From Halolamina sp. CBA1230 (GTDB lineage Archaea > Halobacteriota > Halobacteria > Halobacteriales > Haloferacaceae), in contig NZ_CP054587.1 in assembly GCF_002025255.2 (NCBI RefSeq), positions 2,790,001 to 2,854,000 on the forward strand: a DNA stretch of 64,000 nt, written 5' to 3'. The notes under the pieces are model-generated. The model saw only the letters and a program-made list of their open reading frames with translations, was not told the origin of the DNA and ran no database searches. The translations under genes and the position numbers were made by a program. Below are positions 15,619 to 24,633 of the stretch, in pieces (within the stretch, counting starts at the first letter, position 1; each line of letters opens with the position of its first letter).

Positions 15619-16209
15619 TCACTCGGTCGGGACGCGCCCGACGACCGTGTACACCGTTCCTCGATCGAGCACTCTGGACTGCAGGCCGGCGCGTGTGAGA
15701 TCCTGTGCGGCGGCGTCGACGGCGACGAACCGGGAGTCCATCCCGAACAGCGACTCGCCCGCCGCGATCGCCCGGCCCGGAAGCGTCGTCGGGTCGAAAT
15801 CCCGGATCGCGACCACGCCGCCCGGCGCCACGACGCGGGCTGCCTCCCGGACCGCCGCCTCGCGGTCGGGCAGGTGGTGGTAGGCGTCGACGACGACCAC
15901 GGCGTCGACGGCGTCATCCGAGAGCGGCAGCCGCCCAGCGTCGGCGCGGACGGCCGGGAGTCCCCGAGCGCGTGCCCGATCGAGCATCCCCGTCGAAACG
16001 TCGGCGACGACGGGGTCGTACTCGGGCGCGAGCGCGGCCGCGACCCGGCCCGTGCCGCCCGCGAGATCCAGCACGCGCTCGACGGGACGCTCCGCGAACG
16101 CGAACGCCTCGGTCGCCCAGTCGGTCCGAGAGGGTGGCATCGCCACGTCGTAGAGCCGCGCGACGCGGTCGAAGAAGCGCACGTCGCCGCGGCCCAGCCA
16201 GCCGGTCAT
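15619..16209 (-). CDS. Class I SAM-dependent methyltransferase
   Basis: A 196-residue protein; the start is taken as ATG 16209, with an in-frame ATG at 16239 as an alternative. The SAM-binding motif I is VLDLAGGTGRVAAAL (near residue 45), followed by PVVADVSTGMLDRA (motif post I), then VDAVVVVDAYHHLPDR and VAPGGVVAIRDF. It resembles UbiE/COQ5-type methyltransferases. The substrate is not evident. It is divergent from the acetyltransferase at 16288. Confidence 0.85.
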   Translation of the reverse strand: MTGWLGRGDVRFFDRVARLYDVAMPPSRTDWATEAFAFAERPVERVLDLAGGTGRVAAALAPEYDPVVADVSTGMLDRARARGLPAVRADAGRLPLSDDAVDAVVVVDAYHHLPDREAAVREAARVVAPGGVVAIRDFDPTTLPGRAIAAGESLFGMDSRFVAVDAAAQDLTRAGLQSRVLDRGTVYTVVGRVPTE

Positions 16210-16287
16210 GAGTGGGCCGTGGGGCGGCAGCGAAATCAACCCGGCGGCGAGCGAACGCTGATAAGCGTCCAGCCGTACCGATCAGGT

Positions 16288-16935
16288 ATGGAGTTCGCGC
16301 TGCTGGGCTGGCCGGAGGCGGGGGCGACGCTCCGGCTCGACTTCCGGGAGTTCAGCTACGCGGGGAAGTTCGTGATGAGCAACACGGGAAAAGCAGTCGC
16401 CCGCGACTCGGAAGGGACGCGTGCGGCCGTGCCACGCGCCGACGCCGACATCGAGCGCCCCGACCCCGGGAGCGAGGACGACCCGTTCGAGCGCGACATC
16501 GTCGCCGCCGCGGCGTTCAACGAGGACCGCACCGACCCGGGCGTGCTGTGGATCCGGTATATCACCACCCGGCACGACCGGCGCGGCGAGGGGATCGGCG
16601 CCCGGCTCGCGGCGTTCGTCGCGGAGCGAGCGGCGGAACGTGGCTACCGCCGCTGCCGCATCGCGGTCAACAACCCCTACGCCTACCACGCGCTGTACAA
16701 GGCGGGGTTCGTGTTCACCGGCCGGGAGACCGGGCTCGCCGAACTGGTGCTCGAACGCCCCGGTCAGCGCGACGCCGCGACCTACCAGTGCGGGCTGGAC
16801 ACGTTCCGGACCGCCGAGGAACGCGAGCTGAGCGACGAGGAGCGCGCGTTCCTCGATCGCCACGAGGGCGACGGGGCGCCCGGTCTCGTGCCCGTTCCCG
16901 ACGAGGGCGACAGCCGAGCGCCGCCGGAGCCCTGA
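16288..16935 (+). CDS. GNAT-family acetyltransferase, haloarchaeal long form
   Basis: A 215-residue protein starting at ATG 16288. The N-terminal 70 residues (MEFALLGWPEAGATLRLDF cut) are a beta-rich extension, and the GNAT core follows with WIRYITTRHDRRGEGIGARL (acetyl-CoA motif A) and VNNPYAYHALYKAGFVFTG. The C-terminal tail contains TYQCGLDTFRTAEERELSDEE. It is larger than minimal GNATs and matches a haloarchaeal family usually annotated only as GNAT. The substrate is unknown. It precedes fen by 48 bp, but fen has its own box. Confidence 0.8.
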   Translation: MEFALLGWPEAGATLRLDFREFSYAGKFVMSNTGKAVARDSEGTRAAVPRADADIERPDPGSEDDPFERDIVAAAAFNEDRTDPGVLWIRYITTRHDRRGEGIGARLAAFVAERAAERGYRRCRIAVNNPYAYHALYKAGFVFTGRETGLAELVLERPGQRDAATYQCGLDTFRTAEERELSDEERAFLDRHEGDGAPGLVPVPDEGDSRAPPEP

Positions 16936-16953
16936 CCGGCCGCGATCATCCAC

Positions 16954-16960
16954 CTTCAAG
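16954..16960 (+). promoter_or_regulatory. TATA-like box of fen
   Basis: CTTCAAG lies 24-30 nt before ATG 16984. The same weak TTCAAG-type box recurs at the same distance before two genes of the pilus-like operon (51136-51142 and 54855-54860). Confidence 0.4.
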
Positions 16961-16983
16961 CCCGGGCGCCGGCTACGCGACCC

Positions 16984-17964
16984 ATGGGCAACGCGGATCT
17001 CCGCGACGTGGCGGCCATCGAGGACGTGTCCTTCGACTCGCTCTCGGGGAGCGTCGTCGCCGTCGACGCACACAACTGGCTCTACCGCTACCTGACGACG
17101 ACGGTGAAGTTCACCGCCGACTCGGTGTACACCACCGCCGACGGCGATGAGGTCGCGAACCTCGTCGGCGTCGTGCAGGGGCTGCCGAAGTTCTTCGAGC
17201 ACGACGTGACGCCGGTGTTCGTGTTCGACGGCGGCGTCACCGACCTCAAGAGCGATGAGGTCGAGCGCCGGCGCGAACAGCGCGAGCAGGCCGAACAGCG
17301 CCGGCAGGAGGCCGAGGAGGCCGGCGAAGCCGTCGAAGCCGCACGACTGGACGCCCGCACCCAACGCCTGACCGATACGATCCACGAGACCACCCGCGGG
17401 CTGCTCGACAGGCTCGACGTGCCGTACATCGAGGCGCCGGCGGAGGGGGAGGCGCAGTGTGCCCACATGGCCGCCGTCGACGACGTGGACTACGCCGGCA
17501 GCGAGGACTACGACACGATGGTGTTCGGCGCGCCGCGGACGCTGCGCCAGCTCACCTCGAAGGGCGACCCGGAGCTGATGGATCTCGGGAAGACGCTGGA
17601 GAAACACGATATCACCTACGAACAGCTCGTCGACGTGGCGCTGCTGATGGGGACGGACTTCAACGAGGGCGTCAGCGGCTACGGCCCCAAGACGGCAGTC
17701 ACGGCGATCAAGGAACACGGCGACGTCTGGGGTGTGATGGAGGCCGACGACGTGTACGTCGAGAACGCCGACCGGATCCGGGAGCTGTTTTTCGACCCGC
17801 CGGTCACCGACGAGTACGAGATCGACCTCGACGTCGACCCCGACATCGACGCCGCGAAACGGTACGTGACCGAGGCGTGGGAGGTCGACGCCGACGAGGT
17901 CGAACGCGGCTTCGAGCGGATCGAGGAGTCGCTGGTCCAGACCGGGCTCGACGACTGGACGTAG
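16984..17964 (+). CDS. fen: Flap endonuclease 1
   Basis: A 326-residue FEN1, the structure-specific nuclease that removes 5' flaps during Okazaki-fragment maturation and repair. The N-terminal nuclease region has [14 protein letters not shown] with D28, VFVFDGG with D82 and then a helical clamp rich in Arg, Glu and Gln. The internal region has [12 protein letters not shown] and [14 protein letters not shown] as further metal-ligand motifs, followed by the helix-hairpin-helix [16 protein letters not shown]. The C-terminus ends QTGLDDWT, which resembles a PCNA-interacting (PIP) box. Length is normal for archaea. Confidence 0.97.
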   Translation: MGNADLRDVAAIEDVSFDSLSGSVVAVDAHNWLYRYLTTTVKFTADSVYTTADGDEVANLVGVVQGLPKFFEHDVTPVFVFDGGVTDLKSDEVERRREQREQAEQRRQEAEEAGEAVEAARLDARTQRLTDTIHETTRGLLDRLDVPYIEAPAEGEAQCAHMAAVDDVDYAGSEDYDTMVFGAPRTLRQLTSKGDPELMDLGKTLEKHDITYEQLVDVALLMGTDFNEGVSGYGPKTAVTAIKEHGDVWGVMEADDVYVENADRIRELFFDPPVTDEYEIDLDVDPDIDAAKRYVTEAWEVDADEVERGFERIEESLVQTGLDDWT

Positions 17965-17996
17965 GTGTCGCGGCGGGAGCGAGCCGAACGGTCCTG

Positions 17997-18470
17997 CTAC
18001 TTCGACGGCACGAACGAGACAGACAGCGCCGCGGCCGGCGACTCTCCTTCGCGAGCGTACGCGACGGGTGCGTCCACATCCGCCGGCTCGCGAACGACCG
18101 CGAAACAGTCGATCCGAACGACGAGGCGGCCGTCGTCGACAGTCCCGCGGAGGGCTGGCCCGGTGCTGGTCAGCACGACGTACGGCGGCGCGGGCACGGG
18201 CGTCGCCGGGAGCGCGTACCCTGCCGCGTCGACGGCCGCCGCGAGCGTTTCGGGGTACGTTTCGAGCACGCCGCGCTCGTCGAGTTCCGCGCGAAAGTCG
18301 TCCACTAGTGCGTCGCGGTCGGCAGTGGCAGGCCGCCCGCCGTCGAGGCGGGGCCAGTCGGCCGCGACGGCGTCGGCAGCAGCGAGCGTGGCGTCGATCG
18401 TGTCCGCGTGTGCGGCGAGCAGGTGCTGTCGGGCCGCGGCCGCGGGGTCGTCGACGTCGTCGATCGGCAC
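17997..18470 (-). CDS. Unknown haloarchaeal protein
   Basis: A 157-residue protein; I prefer GTG 18470 (VPIDDVDDPAAAARQHLLA) because the longer frame to ATG 18524 begins with a Pro/Arg-rich stretch unlike the rest. The N-terminal half is helical, and the C-terminal half is beta-type with APPYVVLTSTGPALRG and RLVVRIDCFAVV. No metal or catalytic motif is apparent. It is convergent with fen and divergent from bolA across the tandem repeats at 18509-18610. Confidence 0.65.
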   Translation of the reverse strand: MPIDDVDDPAAAARQHLLAAHADTIDATLAAADAVAADWPRLDGGRPATADRDALVDDFRAELDERGVLETYPETLAAAVDAAGYALPATPVPAPPYVVLTSTGPALRGTVDDGRLVVRIDCFAVVREPADVDAPVAYAREGESPAAALSVSFVPSK

Positions 18471-18508
18471 GGCCGTCGGTCTGTCGGGGGGCGGCTTGAG
18501 TGTACCTC

Positions 18509-18610
18509 TCCGACCGCGGCTCACTTTGCCGCAGTCCGATGCTCCGACCCCGGCTCACCGTGCCGCGGTCCGATGCTCCGACCCCGGCTCACCGTGCCGC
18601 GGTCCGATCC
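18509..18610. repeat. 34-bp tandem repeat upstream of bolA
   Basis: Two identical 34-bp units, beginning TCCGATGCTCCGACCCCGGC, occupy 18535-18568 and 18569-18602. A diverged copy precedes them (18509-18534) and a fragment TCCGATCC follows (18603-18610). The array lies between the divergent starts at 18470 and 18660. Confidence 0.88.
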
Positions 18611-18659
18611 TTCGACTACCACCGACTGTCTTTTCCCCTCGCGCGACCGGAAAGGGAGT

Positions 18660-18929
18660 ATGGACCCGGACGAACTCGAATCGATCATCGAGGCCGAGAT
18701 CCCGGAGGCGGAGGCGACGGTCGACCTCCCCCGCGCCCACCACGACCGGAACCACCAGGACGCCCACTTCGCCGCGGTCGTCGTCTCCCCCGCCTTCGAG
18801 GACGAGACGCTGGTCGAACAGCACCAGATGGTGTACGACGCGGTCGGCGACGCGATGACCGACAGCGTCCACGCGCTGGAGATCGAGACGTACACGCCCG
18901 AGGAGTACGCCGAGCGGAAGGAGGAGTAG
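18660..18929 (+). CDS. BolA-family protein
   Basis: An 89-residue protein starting at ATG 18660. It has the BolA/KH-like core with HHDRNHQDAHFAAVVVSPAF in the middle and the helix LVEQHQMVYDAVGDAMTDSVHALEIET with the conserved signature shape of BolA (L-x-H-Q-x-VY-x-A-x-G). BolA proteins work with monothiol glutaredoxins in Fe-S cluster handling in eukaryotes and bacteria, and some bind DNA. The haloarchaeal role is not established. A T-rich box TGTCTTTTCC lies about 25-33 nt upstream. Confidence 0.9.
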   Translation: MDPDELESIIEAEIPEAEATVDLPRAHHDRNHQDAHFAAVVVSPAFEDETLVEQHQMVYDAVGDAMTDSVHALEIETYTPEEYAERKEE

Positions 18930-18965
18930 CGGGGAACTTTCACCACCGGACCGCTCACCCGAGGT

Positions 18966-19331
18966 ATGAACCTCTCGTCGGCGTGGGGCCGACTTCCGTT
19001 GACCGTCGCGAGCGTTGCTTACGCGAGCGTGCTGCTCGTGACGGTGGTCGAGACGCCGCCGACGGCCTGGATGCTCCTGGGAGCGGTGTTCACGTTCGCG
19101 CTCTCGGGCGGCGGCACGGTCCGGCTCGCCGACGAACACGGGCTCCGCTCGCCGCCGATCGCGTTCTTCGGAACCGTCGTGCCCCTGCTCGTGGCGGCGT
19201 GGTGGCGCGATCCCGGGAGCGTTCATCCACTCGTCGCGATGTCGATCCACTTGTTCGGATTGTTCGTCGTCGCGGCCGTCGGTGCGGGCGAACTGTTCCT
19301 GCAGCAGTCGACGGGAGCCCGGGGGACGTAG
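18966..19331 (+). CDS. Small four-helix membrane protein, unknown
   Basis: A 121-residue protein with about four transmembrane helices (LTVASVAYASVLLVTVV, WMLLGAVFTFALSGGG, IAFFGTVVPLLVAAWW and LFGLFVVAAVGAGELFL). No recognised motif. It follows bolA by 36 bp on the same strand. A short GC-rich inverted repeat GGGGG/CCCCC overlaps its stop codon. Confidence 0.65.
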   Translation: MNLSSAWGRLPLTVASVAYASVLLVTVVETPPTAWMLLGAVFTFALSGGGTVRLADEHGLRSPPIAFFGTVVPLLVAAWWRDPGSVHPLVAMSIHLFGLFVVAAVGAGELFLQQSTGARGT

Positions 19332-19358
19332 CTCCCCCGCGACGCCGACATCGGAGGG

Positions 19359-19366
19359 TTTTACGC
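19359..19366 (+). promoter_or_regulatory. TATA-like box of fumC
   Basis: TTTTACGC lies 23-30 nt upstream of the fumC start at 19389, the distance expected for a leaderless transcript. Confidence 0.55.
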
Positions 19367-19388
19367 TGCACCGACCGACCAGTCGCGC

Positions 19389-20798
19389 ATGAGCGAGGAC
19401 TACCGAACTGAGGAGGACAGCCTCGGCGAAGTGCAGGTGCCCGCGGACGCCTACTGGGGCGCGCAGACCCAGCGTGCGGTCGAGAACTTCCCCATCTCCG
19501 ACATCGTGTTCGGCCGACGGTTCGTCCGCGCGCTCGGCGTCGTGAAGAAGGCCGCCGCGCGGGCCAACCGCGATCTGGGTCACCTCGACGACGAGACCGC
19601 CAACACCATCGTCGCCGCCGCCGACGAAGTGATCGACGGCGAGCACGACGATCAGTTCCCCGTCGACGTGTTCCAGACCGGTTCCGGCACCTCCTCGAAC
19701 ATGAACGCCAACGAGGTGATCGCCAACCGCGCCGCCGAGATCGCCGGCAGCGAGGTGGGCGAACGCGTCGTCCACCCCAACGACCACGTCAACTTCGGGC
19801 AGTCCTCCAACGACGTGATCCCGACCGCGATGCACGTCGCCGCGCTGGAGGCCGTCGATTCGGACCTGATCCCCGCGCTGGAGACGCTGCGCGACGAACT
19901 GGCCGCGAAGGAGGACGAGTTCGACGGCGTCGTCAAAACCGGCCGCACCCACCTGCAGGACGCCACGCCCGTCCGCCTCGGCCAGGAGTTCGGCGGCTAC
20001 CGCACGCAGGTCGAGAAGGGGCTGGACCGACTGGAGAGCGCCCGCCCACATCTCGAGGAACTCGCACTCGGCGGGACCGCGGTCGGAACGGGGCTCAACA
20101 CCGACCCCGAGTTCCCGGAACTCGCCGCGGAGTACATCAGCGAGGAGACCGGCCTCGGCTTCCGTGAAGCGGACGACCACTTCGAGGCCCAGGCCGCCCA
20201 CGACGCGATGAGCGAGGCCCACGGCGCGCTGCGTGTCGTCGCGGGCAGTCTGAACAAGATCGCCAACGACCTCCGCCTGCTCGCCTCCGGGCCGCGGAAC
20301 GGGCTCGGCGAGATCGAGCAGCCCGAGAACCAGCCCGGGAGTTCGATCATGCCTGGGAAGATCAATCCCGTCGTCGCCGAGGCGGTGAACCAGGTCCACA
20401 AGCAGGTCGTGGGCAACGACGCCGCCGTCTCCGCGGGCGCCGCGGAGGGCCAGATCGACCTGAACCTCTACAAGCCCGTCATCGCGCACAACTTCCTCGA
20501 GTCCGCCGAACTGCTTGCGAACAGCTCCGAGACGTTCGCCGAGAAGTTCGTCGCGAAGCTGGAGGCGAACGAGGAGCACTGCGAGGCCCAGGTCGAGCGC
20601 TCGATGGCGCTGGCGACGGCGCTCAACCCGGCGATCGGCTACGACAAGGCGTCGAAGGTGGCGAAGCAGGCGCTCGCGGAGGGGAAGTCCGTGAAGGAGG
20701 TGGCTGTGGCTGAGGGGTACCTGACCGAGGAGGAGGCCGAGGAAGTGCTGGATCCGGAGAAGATGACCCACCGCGGGATCCTGGGCGACGAGGACTGA
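19389..20798 (+). CDS. fumC: Class II fumarate hydratase
   Basis: A 469-residue fumarase that interconverts fumarate and L-malate in the citric acid cycle. Family motifs seen are QTGSGTSSNMNANEV (near residue 95), HPNDHVNFGQSSND, KTGRTHLQDATP and the superfamily signature GSSIMPGKINP (near residue 317), which holds the catalytic Ser loop. The C-terminal domain is complete. The enzyme is cytoplasmic and homotetrameric in characterised relatives. It has its own promoter-like box, and a T-rich tract follows the stop codon. Confidence 0.97.
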   Translation: MSEDYRTEEDSLGEVQVPADAYWGAQTQRAVENFPISDIVFGRRFVRALGVVKKAAARANRDLGHLDDETANTIVAAADEVIDGEHDDQFPVDVFQTGSGTSSNMNANEVIANRAAEIAGSEVGERVVHPNDHVNFGQSSNDVIPTAMHVAALEAVDSDLIPALETLRDELAAKEDEFDGVVKTGRTHLQDATPVRLGQEFGGYRTQVEKGLDRLESARPHLEELALGGTAVGTGLNTDPEFPELAAEYISEETGLGFREADDHFEAQAAHDAMSEAHGALRVVAGSLNKIANDLRLLASGPRNGLGEIEQPENQPGSSIMPGKINPVVAEAVNQVHKQVVGNDAAVSAGAAEGQIDLNLYKPVIAHNFLESAELLANSSETFAEKFVAKLEANEEHCEAQVERSMALATALNPAIGYDKASKVAKQALAEGKSVKEVAVAEGYLTEEEAEEVLDPEKMTHRGILGDED

Positions 20799-20821
20799 TT
20801 TCTTCGCGGTTTCGATTTTTC
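20799..20821 (+). terminator. T-rich tract after fumC
   Basis: The stop codon is followed by TTTCTTCGCGG and then GATTTTTCTG. T-runs of this kind are the usual archaeal intrinsic termination signal. Confidence 0.45.
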
Positions 20822-21053
20822 TGCGGCGACTACTGCTCTCCGAGAGTTGATCTACTCGAACAGGACCGCGGAGTGTGCTTGGCCACTTGTACCGCACCGC
20901 GACCACGAACCTCCCCAGCCGACTCGCTCCCGTTGGTCGCTCGTCCCTCGCGCTAGGTCGCGCCACGAGGGCGCTCCCGTTTCGCGCCACCGCAACCGAG
21001 GCCCGACCTCCAGCCACCACGAACAACTCATCACCAGCCACCAACTGCGACCA
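20822..21053. other. Gene-free stretch before gatE
   Basis: I see no coding region or RNA gene here. The part at 20931-20953 (CGCTCCCGTTGGTCGCTCG) resembles a sequence at 28425-28447 beside tRNA-Lys, and the stretch has an imperfect CCTCG/CGAGG stem. It looks like degenerate haloarchaeal spacer DNA. Confidence 0.4.
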
Positions 21054-21060
21054 TTTTTAC
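21054..21060 (+). promoter_or_regulatory. TATA-like box of gatE
   Basis: TTTTTAC lies 24-30 nt before ATG 21084 and supports that start over upstream in-frame codons. Confidence 0.5.
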
Positions 21061-21083
21061 CCCCACCGCCCCCTGAACCGAGT

Positions 21084-22958
21084 ATGAGCGACGACGCCCG
21101 CGACTACGAGGAGCTCGGCCTCGTGGCCGGCCTGGAGATCCACCAACAGCTCGACACCGAGACCAAGCTGTTCTGCGACTCGCCCACGGAACTCCGCGAA
21201 CCGGAGGAGGCGACCCACACGATCACCCGGGAGCTCCACCCGACCCGGAGCGAACTCGGCGAGCTCGACGAGGCGGCGATGGAGGAGAGCCGCGTCGACC
21301 GCACGTTCGAGTATCTCGCCTACGACACCACCTGTCTGGTCGAGGAGGACGACGAGCCGCCTGCCCGCATCGACGAGGAGGCGCTTTCGGTCGCGATGAG
21401 CATCGCGGACCTGCTCGACGCCGACGTGGTCGATCAGGCTCACGTGATGCGCAAACTGGTGATCGACGGCTCGAACACCTCGGGGTTCCAGCGCTCGATG
21501 CTGCTCGCCCAGAACGGCGAGATCCGGACCGACGAGGGCAGCGTGGGTATCGTCGACGTGATGCTGGAGGAGGAGTCCGCCCAGCGCGTCGCGGAGACCG
21601 ACGAGGGCGTGCGCTACTCGCTCGACCGCCTCGGCATCCCGCTCGTGGAGATCGGCACCGCGCCGGACATCCGTTCGCCCGAGCAGGCCCACGAGGCCGC
21701 CGAGCACATCGGGATGCTCCTGCGCTCGACCGGCTCCGTGAAGCGCGGGCTCGGCACGATCCGGCAGGACGTGAACGTCTCCATCGCCGACGGCGCCCGC
21801 GTCGAGATCAAGGGCGTGCAGGCGCTGGGCGACATCCGCGACATCGTCGCCGGCGAAGTCGACCGCCAGGTCGAACTGCTCGAGATCCGCGACGAACTCG
21901 AAGCCCGGGACGCCGCCGTGGGCGAGGTCGTCGACGTGAGCGAGACGTTCGCGGACACCGACTCGGGCGTGATCCGCGGCGCGCTCGACTCCGACGGCGA
22001 GGTGCTCGCGGTCCCGCTGTACGGCTTCGACGGGCTCGTCGGGCGCGAACTCCAGCCCGACCGCCGGCTCGGTACCGAACTCTCCGACCACGCCAAGCGC
22101 GCCGGCGCGGGCGGCATCTTCCACACCGACGAACTGCCGGCCTACGGCGTGACCGGGGCGGAGGTCGAAGCCCTCCGCGAGGCCGTCGACGCCGGGCCGA
22201 ACGACGCGGTCGCCATCGTCGCCGCCGACAGCGACGTGGCCGGGCAGGCCATCGAGGCCGCCGCCGACCGCGCCCGGAGCGCCATCGAGGGCGTGCCCGA
22301 GGAGACCCGCGGCGCGAACGACGACGGGACGACGCGCTACCTCCGGCCGCTCCCCGGCGCGGCGCGGATGTACCCCGAAACCGACGTGCCGCCCGTGGAA
22401 CCCGACCCCAGCGACGTGGAGACGCCAGAACTCCTGACCGAGCGCGTGGAGCGCTACGCCGAGGAGTTCGGGCTGGACGAGGGGCTGGCCGAGCAGGTCG
22501 CGTTCGGCCGCCGGATGGTGCTGTTCGAGGAGGCGGTCGAGGAAGGGGTCGACCCCACGTTCGCCGCCTCGACGCTGGAGTCGACGCTGACGGAACTCCG
22601 CCGCGACGGCGTCGACGTGGAGGCGATTCGGGACGACGCGCTGCTTTCGACGCTGCTGCTCGTCGAGGAAGGCGAACTGCCGAAGGAGGGGGTCAACCCC
22701 GTGCTGACCGCGCTCGCCGCCGATCCCGAACTCACGCCCGAGGAAGCGATGGAGGAGGAGGGCGTCGGCGGCGTGAGCGAGGACGAGGTCCGCGAGGCGG
22801 TCCAGGAGGTCGTCGAGCGCAACGCCGAGCAGGTCGAGGAGGAGGGGATGGGGGCGTTCTCCGGGCTCATGGGCGAGTGTATGGGCGCGCTGCGCGGGCA
22901 GGCCGGCGGCGACCTCGTGAGCGAGGTGCTGCGCGAGGAGATCCAGAAGCGAGCCTGA
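21084..22958 (+). CDS. gatE: Glu-tRNA(Gln) amidotransferase subunit E
   Basis: A 624-residue protein starting at ATG 21084. With GatD it converts Glu-tRNA(Gln) to Gln-tRNA(Gln) in archaea. The N-terminus has GLVAGLEIHQQLDTETKLFC, the GatB/GatE signature. Further kinase-domain motifs are MRKLVIDGSNTSGFQRS and IRQDVNVSIADGARVEIKG. The middle holds the AspRS-like GAD insertion (GELVGRELQ-type segment near residue 310), which separates GatE from GatB, and the C-terminus is a YqeY-like helical tRNA-binding tail. gatD is not in the window. Confidence 0.96.
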   Translation: MSDDARDYEELGLVAGLEIHQQLDTETKLFCDSPTELREPEEATHTITRELHPTRSELGELDEAAMEESRVDRTFEYLAYDTTCLVEEDDEPPARIDEEALSVAMSIADLLDADVVDQAHVMRKLVIDGSNTSGFQRSMLLAQNGEIRTDEGSVGIVDVMLEEESAQRVAETDEGVRYSLDRLGIPLVEIGTAPDIRSPEQAHEAAEHIGMLLRSTGSVKRGLGTIRQDVNVSIADGARVEIKGVQALGDIRDIVAGEVDRQVELLEIRDELEARDAAVGEVVDVSETFADTDSGVIRGALDSDGEVLAVPLYGFDGLVGRELQPDRRLGTELSDHAKRAGAGGIFHTDELPAYGVTGAEVEALREAVDAGPNDAVAIVAADSDVAGQAIEAAADRARSAIEGVPEETRGANDDGTTRYLRPLPGAARMYPETDVPPVEPDPSDVETPELLTERVERYAEEFGLDEGLAEQVAFGRRMVLFEEAVEEGVDPTFAASTLESTLTELRRDGVDVEAIRDDALLSTLLLVEEGELPKEGVNPVLTALAADPELTPEEAMEEEGVGGVSEDEVREAVQEVVERNAEQVEEEGMGAFSGLMGECMGALRGQAGGDLVSEVLREEIQKRA

Positions 22959-22978
22959 GCAGCGGTCCCTTTTCGGAA

Positions 22979-23464
22979 CTACTCGTCGGCGAGCATCTCC
23001 ACCAGCGTATCGAGCGAGTAACTCTCCAGCGGTCGCTGGCCGTCCCGCAACGACTTGATCACGAACGTCGAGTCGGTGCGGTCGACCTCCTCGACGTCCT
23101 CGAACGCGCGGATGAGCCGTTCCACGTCGTCGCTGTCGGGCAGCCGCGCGACGACGACGAAGTCGGTCTCGCCCATCGTGAAGTACGCCTCCGTGACTCC
23201 CTCGATCGCGAGCAGACGGTCGCTCAGCTGCTCGTGGGAGCCGCTGTAGTCCGCGAGCACTTCCACGACGACCGTGACGCCCAGCCCCAGTTCGTCGAGG
23301 TCCAGGTCGTACAGGTCGTTCTCGATCACGCCGTCCTCCCGGAGGTTGTTCAGCCGGTAGTGGATCGTCGAGACGGGGATATCCGTCTCCTCGTGGAGTC
23401 GTTCGGGGCTGCCGGTGCCGAGGTCGGAGATCGCCTTCAGCAGGCGCACGTCGCGTTCGTCCAT
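22979..23464 (-). CDS. Lrp/AsnC-family transcriptional regulator
   Basis: A 161-residue protein starting at ATG 23464. The N-terminal winged helix-turn-helix begins DERDVRLLKAISDLGTGS and includes PVSTIHYRLNNLREDGVIE, and the C-terminal RAM/AsnC ligand domain (residues about 70-145) has VTEAYFTMGETDFVVVARL. It is divergently arranged with the DMT exporter across 151 bp, the classic layout of a regulator controlling its neighbour. An amino acid or related metabolite is the expected effector by family precedent. Confidence 0.93.
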   Translation of the reverse strand: MDERDVRLLKAISDLGTGSPERLHEETDIPVSTIHYRLNNLREDGVIENDLYDLDLDELGLGVTVVVEVLADYSGSHEQLSDRLLAIEGVTEAYFTMGETDFVVVARLPDSDDVERLIRAFEDVEEVDRTDSTFVIKSLRDGQRPLESYSLDTLVEMLADE

Positions 23465-23580
23465 GCGGCCCCGTTCGACGCCCGGGACCAAATGGATTGC
23501 CCTATTCTTGGCTGTTCCACTAATTGAATCGCACTTTGCAGAATACAGTTCGAAAAACACGGATACCGGGGGAGACAAGC

Positions 23581-23587
23581 ATAAGTA
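23581..23587 (+). promoter_or_regulatory. TATA-like box in the Lrp/DMT divergent region
   Basis: ATAAGTA lies 29-35 nt upstream of the exporter start at 23616. The region 23500-23600 is noticeably AT-richer than its neighbours and is the likely binding site for the divergent Lrp protein. Confidence 0.45.
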
Positions 23588-23615
23588 CTGGAGTCAATTC
23601 GTTCCAAACACGAAA

Positions 23616-24590
23616 ATGAATGCGATTCACTGGAGTCGCGGCCAACTTCTGGCCGCTCTGTTGTTCGTTTCCCTCGCGTCGATCTGGGGCGGGTCGTTCG
23701 TCGCGATCGAGATGGGGCTGGGATCGGTGCCGCCGCTGTGGTTCGCGGGGCTGCGCTACCTGCTCGCCGGGCTGGTGATCTCCGTCGTCGCCGCGGCGAC
23801 CGGCCGGTTCCGGCCACAGGACCGGTCAGAGTGGCTCTCGATCGGCCTCACCGGCGGGTTCGTCGTCGCCGGCTACCACGGGCTGCTCTACCTCGGGACG
23901 GCCGTCGTTTCCGGCTCCATCTCGTCAGTGATCGTCAGCCTCAACCCGGTGTTGACGACCGTCGCCGCCGGCATGCTGCTGGCCGACGAGACCCCCGGCG
24001 CGAGCGACGCGCTTGGGCTGCTGTTCGGCCTCGCGGGCGTCGTCGTGATCGCGAACCCCGGCGGGAGCGGGGTGCCGCTCTCGGGCGTCGCGCTGGTGTT
24101 CGTCGGCGTCACGATGTTCGCGAGCGGCTCCGTGGGGCTGCGTGCGCTGGACCCCGACCTCCCGGCGGCGTCGCTCCAGGGCTGGTCGATGCTGCTCGGC
24201 TCGACGATGCTCGCCGGGGGGGCCGTCCTCCGGGGTGAGCAGTTCCCGATGGGCGTCGCCAGCGGCGAGTCCGCGCTGCCGTTCGTCTACCTGGTGTTCG
24301 GCGCCGCGGTCGTGGGATATCTGATCTACTTCGACCTGCTCTCACGGATCGGGCCAGTCCGGGTGAACTACGTCGCCTACCTCGAGCCGGTCACCGCGGC
24401 GATGGTCGCGTGGGCGGTGCTCGGCCGCGCGCCGACGGCGACCACCGCGACGGGGTTCCTGCTCGTCGCCTGCGGGTTCGCGCTGGCGACGGTCAACGAC
24501 CCGCTGAAACGGCTCGGCCTGCGCTCGGAGGGGATCGTGTACAGCGACCTCTCCGAGAACGGCAGCGTTGAGGTCCACTACGCCGACTAA
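23616..24590 (+). CDS. DMT-superfamily (EamA) permease
   Basis: A 324-residue protein with two EamA repeats and about ten transmembrane helices. Typical segments are SLASIWGGSFVAIEMGLGSVPP at the start of repeat one (shown in part), SGSISSVIVSLNPVLTTVAA, and RVNYVAYLEPVTAAMVAW in repeat two. These drug/metabolite transporters mostly export amino acids or related metabolites. The divergent Lrp-type regulator fits amino-acid export. The C-terminal 40 residues are a soluble acidic tail. Confidence 0.9.
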   Translation: MNAIHWSRGQLLAALLFVSLASIWGGSFVAIEMGLGSVPPLWFAGLRYLLAGLVISVVAAATGRFRPQDRSEWLSIGLTGGFVVAGYHGLLYLGTAVVSGSISSVIVSLNPVLTTVAAGMLLADETPGASDALGLLFGLAGVVVIANPGGSGVPLSGVALVFVGVTMFASGSVGLRALDPDLPAASLQGWSMLLGSTMLAGGAVLRGEQFPMGVASGESALPFVYLVFGAAVVGYLIYFDLLSRIGPVRVNYVAYLEPVTAAMVAWAVLGRAPTATTATGFLLVACGFALATVNDPLKRLGLRSEGIVYSDLSENGSVEVHYAD

Positions 24591-24633
24591 CGAACGCCAC
24601 AACAGCCAACACCACGCCGGTTGAACGGCATCT

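Noticed and set aside
16282-18558. A 758-codon minus-strand frame over the acetyltransferase and fen
   Set aside because: Fen and the GNAT protein on the other strand have strong motifs; this frame has none.
18509-18610. Possible CRISPR or mobile-element end at the 34-bp repeats
   Set aside because: No spacers, no transposase, and no terminal inverted repeat with target duplication.
21084-22958. Calling the gene gatB
   Set aside because: The protein is about 620 residues with the GAD insertion, which marks GatE rather than GatB.
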